Shown here one piece after another: positions 1 through 6,715 of a stretch of DNA of 18,994 bases. This DNA comes from DATBLY01 sp963705545. GTDB lineage: Bacteria; Actinomycetota; UBA4738; HRBIN12. Each line of letters begins with the position of its first letter. Position 1 is the stretch's first letter. The DNA is taken from contig CAVPJX010000008.1 in assembly GCA_963705545.1 (NCBI GenBank), forward strand, positions 1-18,994, in the 5' to 3' direction. Under the pieces are notes generated by a model that did not search any database, was not told the origin of the DNA, and saw only the letters and a list, made by a program, of their open reading frames with translations. The position numbers and the translations under genes were made by a program.

Positions 1-468
1 GAGCTGCCAGAGCTCCTCGCGGATCGCGTAGAAGCGTCGCAGGAGCGGCTCGTCTGGACCTGCGAGGATCAGCCCGCCGTACTCGACCGACGCGACGCCG
101 ACCACCCCGCCGGGCTTCAACACACGCCGGATCTCGCGCAGGCCCTCGACCGGACGCTCGAGGGTCTCGAGCATCGAGTGGGCGAGGCACGCGTCGAACC
201 GGTCGTCGGGGAGGTCGAGCGCGTAGACGTCGCCGACGCGGAACTCGACGTTGTCGATCCCGAGCGCCTCCGCGTACGCGCGTGCGTCGTCGAACTCGTC
301 CTCCGGATCCACGCCCAGGAGGCTCCGTACGTGATGCGCCAAGCCAAGCGAGATCGTCCCGGGCCCGCACCCGACATCCAAGAGGTCGGCCTCAGGCGCC
401 AGGTGGGGGAGGAGGAAGTCCGCGTAGACGGCGGCGCTCCGCTGGGCCATCGCCTCTTCGAACGACAT
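1..468 (-). CDS. Class I SAM-dependent methyltransferase (3' end outside window)
   Basis: The reading frame starts at the ATG at 468 and is still open at the window edge after 156 codons, so the C-terminus is missing. The Rossmann SAM-binding motif LLDVGCGPGT lies at residues 29-38. The acidic residue that usually contacts the SAM ribose is D54 (in LGVDPED). A FDACLAHSMLETL stretch and an EIRRVLKPGG segment follow, as in UbiE/Methyltransf_11-type enzymes. The substrate cannot be read from the sequence. There is no strong Shine-Dalgarno; instead TAGAGT ends 8 nt before the ATG, suggesting a leaderless or near-leaderless mRNA. It follows the SnoaL-like gene on the same strand after a 56-nt gap. 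Family assignment is firm; small-molecule methylation is inference. Confidence 0.88.
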   Translation of the reverse strand, partial: MSFEEAMAQRSAAVYADFLLPHLAPEADLLDVGCGPGTISLGLAHHVRSLLGVDPEDEFDDARAYAEALGIDNVEFRVGDVYALDLPDDRFDACLAHSMLETLERPVEGLREIRRVLKPGGVVGVASVEYGGLILAGPDEPLLRRFYAIREELWQL

Positions 469-476
469 GGCCACCC

Positions 477-482
477 ACTCTA
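477..482 (-). promoter_or_regulatory. Candidate -10 element (TAGAGT) of the methyltransferase gene
   Basis: On the minus strand TAGAGT is followed by 8 nt and then the ATG at 468, the geometry expected of a leaderless start. No -35 hexamer is recognisable in the G/C-rich DNA upstream. Weak on its own; it gains support from similar arrangements elsewhere in the window. Confidence 0.35.
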
Positions 483-524
483 GGAGGCCGGGACCGCCGG
501 GGGGCCGGCGCGGATGACCGGGGT

Positions 525-923
525 CTACTCGCCCCAGCCGGGCCAGGGGTCGCGGAGCTCCGGCAGGGTCTGCCAGTACTCGCGCAGATCGGCGCAGAGG
601 CCCTGGTCGTCGAACCGCATCAGCAGGCAGCCGGGGAGCGTCAGCGGCTCGCCGCCCGCCAGCATCCGGGTCCAGAACTCGACGATCACCCGGTCGCCCT
701 CGATCACGGGCGATCCCATCCAGACCCTCACGTGGGACTGCACCGCGGTGACGGTCCGCCAGTAGTCCTCGACGCCCGCCCGGCCCTGGTGTGGTTCCTC
801 GAAGATGTTCGAGCGGTAGGACGCGTCCTCGGCGAACAGCGCCCCGGCGGCCGCGGCGTCGGCGGTCTCCCAGGCGATGCGGTACGCCTCGCTCCAGGCG
901 TTGACCTGCTCCGTCGTCGGCAT
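525..923 (-). CDS. SnoaL-like / NTF2-like domain protein
   Basis: This is an intact 132-residue protein with the layout of the SnoaL/NTF2-like cone fold. An N-terminal helical part (residues about 5-30, AWSEAYRIAWETADAAAAGA) leads into the LFAEDASYRSNIFEEP segment, then GVEDYWRTV and the beta strands VRVWMGSPVIEGDRVIVEFW. The family includes small cyclases, isomerases and many proteins of unknown role in soil actinobacteria, and no catalytic residue can be assigned safely. A GGGAGG Shine-Dalgarno lies about 11 nt upstream of the ATG at 923. A possible -10 TAGGCT is at 970-965, and a perfect 14-bp palindrome at 1004-1017 sits 81-94 bp upstream of the start. It may be co-transcribed with the methyltransferase downstream. 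Confidence 0.85.
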   Translation of the reverse strand: MPTTEQVNAWSEAYRIAWETADAAAAGALFAEDASYRSNIFEEPHQGRAGVEDYWRTVTAVQSHVRVWMGSPVIEGDRVIVEFWTRMLAGGEPLTLPGCLLMRFDDQGLCADLREYWQTLPELRDPWPGWGE

Positions 924-964
924 GGGTCGTCCACCTCCCGTTGGGGTTCGCGTATGAGGTCCGC

Positions 965-970
965 AGCCTA
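965..970 (-). promoter_or_regulatory. Candidate -10 element (TAGGCT) of the SnoaL-like gene
   Basis: TAGGCT on the minus strand would place the transcript start near 958, leaving about 35 nt of leader that includes the Shine-Dalgarno. No -35 is evident at 17-18 bp. The same hexamer occurs upstream of the LuxR gene at 5050-5045. Confidence 0.3.
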
Positions 971-1003
971 GCGTCGCTTCGGCGGCCGGACGAGCGGACC
1001 CGT

Positions 1004-1017
1004 GTCAACCGGTTGAC
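1004..1017. promoter_or_regulatory. Perfect 14-bp palindrome GTCAACCGGTTGAC (putative operator)
   Basis: GTCAACCGGTTGAC is exactly self-complementary, and the flanking bases 1001-1002 also pair with 1019-1020. It lies in the 109-bp gap between the SnoaL-like start and the reductase stop. A palindrome with a central CG is typical of dimeric regulators such as the LacI family, but no such regulator is in the window. Imperfect copies of the same motif are clustered at 6202-6291. Confidence 0.55.
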
Positions 1018-1032
1018 GCGGATCGCGGAGCG

Positions 1033-1422
1033 TCATGGTCCTCCCTGCGCAGCGTCGTCGACGAGCAAGCTCTGGTCGACGTGGAGCCGCGCCAGGATCC
1101 AGCGGACCGGGAACGGCAGCGCCGGGTGGCCGGGCATCGCGACGATCCGCGGGTTCGCGAACCGGCGCGTCCGGCCGCCGGTGGCGAGATCGGCCTCTCC
1201 CGACGCCAGGACGTTGCGGACCCAGTCACCCACGCCGTAGGTCAGCGGGAGCTCCCATCCGCCGGGTCGACGGAACGCGTTCACCGGCGTCCGGTACTCG
1301 CGGCCGCTCTTCCGCCCGCGGTGGATCACCACGCCGAACCCCGGCAGCCGCGCCGCGAACGGCATCGTGACGTGGTTCGTAACCACGCGGTTGAACCGGG
1401 CGAGCGCGCGCGGCAGCGGCAC
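1033..1422 (-). CDS. Deazaflavin (F420)-dependent nitroreductase-family protein
   Basis: This intact 129-residue protein resembles the Ddn/DUF385-type split-barrel reductases of actinobacteria, which use reduced F420 or related deazaflavins. Visible hallmarks are an N-terminal amphipathic helix (ALARFNRVVTNHV), the cofactor-region motif GRKSGREYRTPV at about residues 36-47, then LPLTYGVGDWVRNVLASGEA and GRTRRFANPRIV. The substrate is unknown. The start is the GTG at 1422; TACCGT ends 7 nt upstream, consistent with a leaderless mRNA. It is divergent from the methyltransferase gene starting at 1479 with 56 bp between start codons. Family call is good; F420 rather than FMN as cofactor is inference from the family. 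Confidence 0.85.
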   Translation of the reverse strand: MPLPRALARFNRVVTNHVTMPFAARLPGFGVVIHRGRKSGREYRTPVNAFRRPGGWELPLTYGVGDWVRNVLASGEADLATGGRTRRFANPRIVAMPGHPALPFPVRWILARLHVDQSLLVDDAAQGGP

Positions 1423-1429
1423 ACCCTCG

Positions 1430-1435
1430 ACGGTA
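1430..1435 (-). promoter_or_regulatory. Candidate -10 element (TACCGT), leaderless geometry
   Basis: On the minus strand TACCGT is followed by 7 nt and the GTG start at 1422. The same hexamer with the same 7-nt spacing precedes the VOC gene at 9922. No -35 is recognised. Confidence 0.4.
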
Positions 1436-1478
1436 CCCGGGCATAGGGTGGAGCCGCTATCAGCTCAGGAGGCGATGG

Positions 1479-2137
1479 GTGGAACGGAGCGATCCGTCGT
1501 ACAAGGGCCAGGCCGGATACAACCCCTTCCTCCTGGCGATCTACGACGTGTGGGTCTTGAAGTTCATGACCCGGGCCGTCTGGAAGACCTCGGTCCCTTC
1601 GGGGGTCGAGCAGTACCGGCGGCACCTGGGCCAGCGACACCTCGACGTGGGTCCCGGCACCGGGTACTTCATCGCCGAGGCCGCACCGCCCGCGGGGACG
1701 CGGATCACCCTCCTCGACCCGAACCGCCACGTCCTGGAGCACGCATCGCGGCGGTTGGCGTCCTACGCGCCGACGACCGTCGAGGCCGACGTGATGAAGC
1801 CGCTCCCCGTCGAGGGACCGTTCGACTCCGCGGCGCTCAGCTTCGTGCTGCACTGCCTGCGCGACCCGATGTCGAACAAGGCGACGGCGGTCCGCAACAT
1901 CGCGGACGTCCTCACGCCCGACGGCGTGTTCTTCGGCGGGACGGTCCTGGGCATCGGCGCGTCGCACACGCGCTCGGCCCGCGCCTTCCTTGGGCGGCCA
2001 ACAAGCAGGGCGGCTTCGACAACCTCGGGGACACGGTCGACGGCCTGCAGGAGATCCTGGACGCGTCGTTCCGCGACGTGGAGATCCAGGTCTCCGGCTC
2101 GAGCGCGCTGTTCTCGGCGACCGGCCCCCGAGGCTGA
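1479..2137 (+). CDS. Class I SAM-dependent methyltransferase (one frameshift)
   Basis: The gene begins at the GTG at 1479, six nt after a perfect AGGAGG (1467-1472). Residues 54-62 (HLDVGPGTG) are SAM motif I, followed by TLLDPNRHVLEHA and a FDSAALSFVLHCLRD segment, as in Methyltransf_11/12-type enzymes. The frame is lost near 1989. Restoring one base after CT at 1989-1990 gives AFLWAANKQGGFDNLGDTV and continues to the TGA at 2135-2137 with a normal C-terminus (about 219 residues). The sequence on both sides is family-like, so this looks like a missing base in the assembly rather than an old pseudogene. The gene is convergent with the flavin monooxygenase gene, with only 14 nt between stops. 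The substrate is not predictable. Confidence 0.8.
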
Positions 2138-2151
2138 GGCGCACCCGGCGC

Positions 2152-3265
2152 TCAGGCGGCCGCCATCGACGGGGCGCCGGCCCGGACCCCGCGCGATCGC
2201 CGCCGAGCTGCTTCACGATCCATCGCGCGTCGCGGGCGACGCCGGGGATCACGTCCGACCCGGAGGCGAACTGGAACGGGAGCCCGACGAAGTACAGACC
2301 GGGCTCGCTGGTCGCGACGCCGCGCTCGTGCATCGGAGCTCCGTCCTCGCCGAAGATCGGCAGGTCGATCCAGGACAGGTCGTGGCGGAAGCCGACGCAC
2401 CACACGACGTTCGCGACGTCCTCGAGCACGCGACCGCCCTCGACCACCGGCTTGCCGTCGCGGACGCCGACGGTCCTGGGCACGTTCTCGACGCCGGCCG
2501 CGGCGAGCCACTTCGGCTTCACGCGCACGAGCGGGTCGCCCTTCGCCATCTGCTTCGCGATCACCTTGCGGCCGATCGGGTTGCGGAGCGTGAACACGTG
2601 CACGCCCAGGAACCGGATCACGTGGAACACGACGTTGCGCGCGACCCAGCCGTCGATGTCCGGGGGGATGTGCCCGCTGGCCGTGCCGGATTGCATCGTC
2701 GGGTGGGTCTTCGCGACCTCGAGCGCGATGTCGCCGCCCGAGTTCCCGACCCCGACCACCAGGACGCGACCGTCGCGGAGCTGCGAGGGGTTCCGGTACG
2801 CGCTCGAGTGCAGCTGGACGATCGACGGGTCGAGCTCCGACGCGAACACCGGGATCCGCGCGATCCCGGTGCGCGCCCGACGCCACCACGACGTCGGCGG
2901 CCTCGAACGTGACGTCGCCCGCGGTCACGAGGTAGCGGTCGCCGTCGCGTCGCACGCCGTCGACGCGCACCCCCAGCCGGACCGGCAACCGGAACCGAGC
3001 CGCGTACGCCTCGAGGTAGTCCGCGAACGCGTCCTTCGTCGGGCACCTCGAGTCCTTCGACGCGGAACGGCATCCCGTCGAGCGAGCACGCGTACGCCGG
3101 GGTGAACAGGCGGAGCGAGTCGTACCGCTGGCGCCAGTTGTCCCCGACGCGCGCGTTCCCGTCCAGGATCACGAACGACCGTCCCGCGCGCTGCAGGTGG
3201 TACCCCGTCACCAGGCCGGCCTGGCCGGCGCCGATCACGACCGTGTCGAAGCGCTCCGTCCGCAT
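2152..3265 (-). CDS. FAD/NAD(P)-dependent flavin monooxygenase-like protein (two to three frameshifts)
   Basis: This is a CzcO/YUCCA-like flavin-dependent monooxygenase of about 370 residues. It starts at the ATG at 3265 behind GGAAGGAG. Residues 8-17 (TVVIGAGQAG) are the FAD Rossmann motif; VGDNWRQRYDSLRLFTP follows, and a second Rossmann motif, VLVVGVGNSGGD, binds NADPH. The C-terminal part includes SGSDVIPGVARDARWIVKQL. The frame breaks at about 3040-3043 (extra base in a CCC run; the other frame reads TKDAFADYLEAYAARF) and at about 2865-2867 (extra base; the other frame reads RIPVFASELDPS). A third shift near 2170-2190 is likely, because only another frame ends promptly at the TGA at 2152-2154. 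It lies 128 nt downstream of the LuxR gene, which may regulate it. The oxidised substrate is unknown. Confidence 0.82.
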
Positions 3266-3368
3266 CGCCTGCTCCTTCCGTCGGTGGTGCTCCATCACGG
3301 GCGACGCTAGGGCTGGGGCGGACAGGGCGCATCGACGGAACCCACCAACCTGCGGATCGGGGAGTGTG

Positions 3369-3382
3369 GTGCGAACGCACCA
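3369..3382. promoter_or_regulatory. Inverted repeat GGTGCG-AA-CGCACC between luxR and monooxygenase genes
   Basis: Six-bp perfect arms flank a 2-bp centre. The repeat lies just past the LuxR stop and about 104 bp upstream of the monooxygenase start. There is no T-tract, so an intrinsic terminator is not obvious; it could be an operator for the adjacent regulator. A candidate -10 for the monooxygenase (TAGCGT, 3309-3304) lies downstream of it. Confidence 0.4.
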
Positions 3383-3393
3383 GCGGGGGCGGG

Positions 3394-4980
3394 TCAGGTT
3401 AGGCCGTGCTCGAACGCGTACGCGGTCGCCGCGGAGCGGGAGGAGACCCCGAGCTTCGCGTACAGGTTCTGCAGGTGCCGGCCCACGGTGTGCTCGCTGA
3501 TGACGAGCTCCACCGCGATGTCGCGGTTCGTCTTGCCGGACGCCACGAGCCGGAGCACCTCGGCCTCCCGGGCGGTGAGCCCGTCGGCAACGCGTCGGCG
3601 TCGCCGAGGAGCGCGGCGACCTCGGCGTTATCCCGGACCGCGCCCAACCGCTCGAAGCCCGCGAGCGCCGCCCGGAGCTCGAGCGTCGCGCCGTCCTCGT
3701 CGCCGGCGGCGCGCAGCGCGCGGGCGAAGTCGACCCGCGCGCGCGACGCCTCGTACGGCAGGCGCAGCTCCTGCCATCCCGCGCAGGCCTCCCGGAGACG
3801 AGCCAGCGCCTCGGGGACGTCGCCGTCCGCGAGCGCGACCGACCCGGCGGCCTCGGCCGCCTGCGCGGTGAAGGCCGGCGTGCCGGTCTCGCCGCCGATC
3901 CGATCGAGCTCGTCCGCCGACGCCCGCGCCTCGTCGACCGCACCGCCGGCGAGGGCGATCTCCACGTCCGCCGCCAGCAGCCGCACCCGGTGCGGGCGAC
4001 GGGCATCGGCCGCACCGAGCGCCGCGGCGATCGCGTTGCGGGCGGCGTCGAGCTTCCCCTGGGCGAGCCGCAGGAGCGCGAGCCCGGGCTGGGGTTCTCC
4101 CCCAGCTCGTGGGCGCGGCCGTACGCGGCCTCGGCGCCGGCCAGGTCGCCCCGGCGCCGGCGGATCTCGGCCAGCTGCAGGAACGCCGCCGCCGCGATCC
4201 CCGGCTCCACGACCATCAGCTCGTCGCAGGCGCGCTCGGCCTCCGCCTCGGCCTCGGGCCACGCGCCGCGCAGGCGCGCCACCTCGGCCCGGTTCGCCCG
4301 GCACATCCCCGGGTAGGGCGAGTCCGGCGGGATCGTCGCGCACCACGCCGCCGCTGCGTCGCTCCACTCGCCGGCGCGTCGCAGGTCGCCGATCGCCAGG
4401 CACGCCGAGAGCAGGCTGCAGTAGATGATCCCCGTGAAGTACGGCCCGACCTCGCCCGCGATGGTGGAGGCCATCGCCTCGTCGAGCAGCGCGAGCCCCT
4501 CCCGGACACGGCCGGCATCGATCAACGCGCGCCCCTGCGTGTGGATCGCCATCGCGATCAGCTCGGGATCACCGGTCTCGCGTCCGATCCGAACCGCGTC
4601 GTCGATCCGGGCGAGCGCGCCCTCGAGATCGCCGGTGTTCAACGCGACGGTCGCCTCGAGCATCGCGAGGAACCCGTGTTCGCGGCCCGGCGCGAGCTCC
4701 GCAGCGTGCCGTTGAGCGCGCATCAGGAACCCGCTCCCACGGCGGGCTCGCCGCGGATGAAGTGCTCGATCGCGAGCCGTGCCGCCGTCCACCCTGCCGA
4801 GGCGTCGTTCCCCTCAGCGTCGTAGGCCGCGTACGCGTCCATGCGGATCTGCAGGGCTTCTGGGAGCTTCGAGCACCACCAGGCCGCGTCCGCGAAGGCC
4901 TCGAGGTCGGCCCCGGTCATGACCGCGCGGTCCGCCTCACCGAACGCGGCGTACGCGGCGGCCCAGTCCTGGCGAGTCAT
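3394..4980 (-). CDS. LuxR-family transcriptional regulator with TPR-like N-terminal region (three frameshifts)
   Basis: This is an alanine-rich helical-repeat regulator of about 530 residues without a visible ATPase domain. Tandem TPR-like helices such as LPEALQIRMDAYAAYDAEG and GDLEGALARIDDAVRIGRE lead to a C-terminal LuxR helix-turn-helix: LTAREAEVLRLVASGKTNRD, then ISEHTVGRHLQNLYAKLGVS, ending at the TGA at 3394-3396. Frame is lost at three places, each repaired by one added base: near 4730-4732 (GGG run), near 4091-4094 (CCCC run) and near 3586-3588. The first in-frame ATG is 4980. Helical sequence continues upstream, so a start nearer 5016-5094 is possible; a -10-like TAGGCT at 5050-5045 argues against the farthest GTG. 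Probably regulates itself or the downstream monooxygenase (inference). Confidence 0.8.
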
Positions 4981-5109
4981 CGCCTCGCGGGCCCGACCGA
5001 TCGCGGTCTCCGGCGTCGCTACCCCCTGGGGTTCGTGCGGACCCAGCCTAGAGGACGGGTCGTCCACAGGAGCCGGCGACCCCTCGACGCTCACGCGCCG
5101 GACGCTCGC

Positions 5110-5139
5110 TTGACGATGGCGATGGTCAAAGGGTAGACG
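5110..5139 (+). promoter_or_regulatory. Promoter for the TolB-like gene: TTGACG-N18-TAGACG
   Basis: TTGACG (5110-5115) and TAGACG (5134-5139) are separated by 18 bp, with the expected start near 5146 and a leader of about 60 nt. The leader holds a short CCGGA..TCCGG inverted repeat and ends in the Shine-Dalgarno. The -35 is good and the -10 moderate. Confidence 0.5.
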
Positions 5140-5207
5140 GAGGTCCCGGATCCTCCGGTCCGGGGTCGAGCAACGGCGCTGGAACCACGAAAGGGGAGGG
5201 ATCCGGG

Positions 5208-6149
5208 ATGGGTTCGCGTGCACGTCGAACGGTCGTTGCGGCGGTCACGGTCGCGATCGGGGCGTCGAGCCTCGCGACCCTGAGGCCGGCCCTTGCCACG
5301 TATCCGGGGACCATGGGCCGCATCGCCTTCGCGGCGTACGTGCCGTCGCTCGGGCGCGAGCAGATCTTCACGATGAACCCGGATGGGAGCGACCGGATGA
5401 TGCTCACCCACTCCCGGCGCGGCGACAGCATCAACCCCGCGTGGTCGGCGGACGGGACGCAGGTGATCTTCGAGCGCGACTTCGCGCGCTCCGCGGACAT
5501 CTTCGTCGTGAACGCGGACGGCACCGACCCGCACCGCGTCACCCGCTTCCGGTACAGCGGCGCGCCCTTCTTCTCACCGGACGGTGCGACGGTGGTCTTC
5601 GCTCACGAAGACCCCGGCACGCATCACAACGGGATCTGGATCGCGAACACCGACGGGACCGGCGACCCCGAACTCGTGATCGACGACCAGCATCGCACCG
5701 CGTTCCTGGCGTTCCCCCAGTACTCCCCGGACGGCACCCAGATCACCTTCACCCGATACGGGCGCGGCGGCCGGTCGGCGATCTTCACGGTGAACCTCGA
5801 CGGCTCGGACCTCCGCCGACTGACGGATTGGGACCTGGGTGCAGCCGCCGCCAGCTACAGGCCGGACGGTTCGATGCTGGCGTTCAACTCGTTCTCCGAA
5901 AGCGTCCTGGGCGGCTCGGGCAACATCTACGTCGTGCGTCCGGACGGAACCGGGTTGACCCAGCTCACGCACAACGACGACGGCGGCGCGACGAACGCGT
6001 TCGGTCCGTCGTGGTCACCGGACGGCACGCGGATCGTCTTCGCGCAGAACGGCGAGGTCTACACGATGGATCCCGACGGGACGGACGTCACGCAGGTCAC
6101 GGACGGGCCGCTCGGCGAGCACAACACGGACTGGGGCTCGCACCCCTAG
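5208..6149 (+). CDS. Exported TolB-like WD40/PD40 beta-propeller protein
   Basis: This is an intact 313-residue protein. Residues 1-30 form a Sec-type signal peptide: basic SRARR, a hydrophobic core, and a likely cleavage after ALA at residue 30. There is no lipobox cysteine. The rest contains six repeats of the PD40 type: a strand ending in xxNxDGT/SD (for example IFTMNPDGSD, IFVVNADGTD, IYVVRPDGTG), then a LT-H/D segment and a xxFSPDGTxIxF strand, as expected for a six-bladed TolB-like propeller. Such domains usually bind protein partners or ligands outside the membrane; no catalytic site is visible. The ATG at 5208 follows AGGGGAGGG. No Tol-Pal partners are nearby, and the classical TolB role does not apply to a Gram-positive-type cell. 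Function unknown. Confidence 0.9.
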   Translation: MGSRARRTVVAAVTVAIGASSLATLRPALATYPGTMGRIAFAAYVPSLGREQIFTMNPDGSDRMMLTHSRRGDSINPAWSADGTQVIFERDFARSADIFVVNADGTDPHRVTRFRYSGAPFFSPDGATVVFAHEDPGTHHNGIWIANTDGTGDPELVIDDQHRTAFLAFPQYSPDGTQITFTRYGRGGRSAIFTVNLDGSDLRRLTDWDLGAAAASYRPDGSMLAFNSFSESVLGGSGNIYVVRPDGTGLTQLTHNDDGGATNAFGPSWSPDGTRIVFAQNGEVYTMDPDGTDVTQVTDGPLGEHNTDWGSHP

Positions 6150-6201
6150 CGGCGTGTGCCGGCGGAACCGTGACGGGGCTCACACGGCTGGACCGGATCT
6201 C

Positions 6202-6291
6202 GTCAGCAGGTTGACACGGCGTCCCTTCGTGAACGGCGCCTCATGTCAACCGGCTGACACGTCGGCGTCAGCCTGTTGACCAGCGGCTGAC
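6202..6291. repeat. Phased array of imperfect palindromes, consensus GTCARCnnGYTGAC
   Basis: Three 14-bp copies are visible: GTCAGCAGGTTGAC at 6202-6215, GTCAACCGGCTGAC at 6245-6258 and GTCAGCCTGTTGAC at 6267-6280. A degenerate fourth (GACCAGCGGCTGAC) is at 6278-6291. Start-to-start distances are 43, 22 and 11 bp, that is about 4, 2 and 1 helical turns, so all sites would face the same side of the DNA. A perfect version is at 1004-1017. The array lies between two convergent genes, an odd place for an operator. Binding-site identity is inference. Confidence 0.6.
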
Positions 6292-6294
6292 GCC
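6264..6294. terminator. Perfect 10-bp inverted repeat between convergent genes (possible terminator)
   Basis: GGCGTCAGCC (6264-6273) and GGCTGACGCC (6285-6294) are exactly complementary with an 11-nt loop. The stem would form in transcripts from either direction, after the propeller gene (stop 6149) or after the lipocalin-like gene (stop 6315). There is no U-tract, and the arms overlap the palindrome array, so a protein-binding role is equally possible. Confidence 0.4.
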
Positions 6295-6314
6295 CCTCAC
6301 GGACGTCGGCTAAG

Positions 6315-6704
6315 TCAGAGCCGGTCGCAGGATCGACGCCACGTGACGTCGTCGCCGAGCAACAGGTGATCCGGGGTCACGTGGAACGGGCGCTCGGGAG
6401 CCTCGGTCATCAGCTCCGGCGGCGTTGCGGCCGTCATCCGATGGAGCACAACGCCCGACGCGGTCCCGTCCGCGATCGTCGCCTCCTGCAGCTCCCACGT
6501 CCCGAAGTAGGCGGTATGAGGCTGATCCGAGGACGCGTCGGGCGCGACCTGGATCGAGAGCGACCCGGAAGGGTGATAGACGATCAGCCCGCGGACGCCA
6601 GGTCCGTAGGTGTCGGTCCACTCGACGGCAGGTTCGTCCCGGTCCTGGAACGCGCGGACGGCCCAGGCGCCGGTCAGGAGCGCCGCGGCCTCCTCGAGGC
6701 TCAC
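6315..6704 (-). CDS. Lipocalin-like domain protein
   Basis: This is an intact 129-residue protein of the lipocalin-like (Lipocalin_5-type) family. It opens with LLTGAWAVRAFQDRD, the usual first strand L-x-GxW. YGPGVRGLIVYHPSGSLSIQV and TAYFGTWELQE follow, then VVLHRMTAATPPEL and HVTPDHLLL, matching the family's order of G-x-Iy-GxMS-V, YfGty and HhV-s-P motifs. Members are probably small ligand-binding beta-barrels; the ligand is unknown. The chosen start is the GTG at 6704, 11 nt after the TAG of the upstream phosphohydrolase gene, so the two are probably one transcript. No signal peptide is seen. Confidence 0.78.
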   Translation of the reverse strand: MSLEEAAALLTGAWAVRAFQDRDEPAVEWTDTYGPGVRGLIVYHPSGSLSIQVAPDASSDQPHTAYFGTWELQEATIADGTASGVVLHRMTAATPPELMTEAPERPFHVTPDHLLLGDDVTWRRSCDRL

Positions 6705-6715
6705 GTCGTGGCCCG

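Noticed and set aside
1003..1018. TTGACA/TTGACG in the palindrome at 1004-1017 acting as -35 elements
   Set aside because: No acceptable -10 hexamer lies 16-19 bp downstream on either strand.
1475..2137. Programmed frameshifting in the methyltransferase, since an ATG at 1475 opens the frame that later holds the true C-terminus
   Set aside because: No slippery heptamer or downstream structure was recognised, and similar indels occur all over the window, so error is simpler.
1326..2849. Long minus-strand frame running from the monooxygenase through the methyltransferase
   Set aside because: Only the part above about 2180 is family-like; the remainder is antisense to the plus-strand methyltransferase and results from a lost stop after an indel.
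6202..6291. CRISPR array or integron attC site
   Set aside because: The repeats are 14-bp palindromes with spacings of 11-43 bp and no unique uniform spacers; the attC core consensus is not matched.
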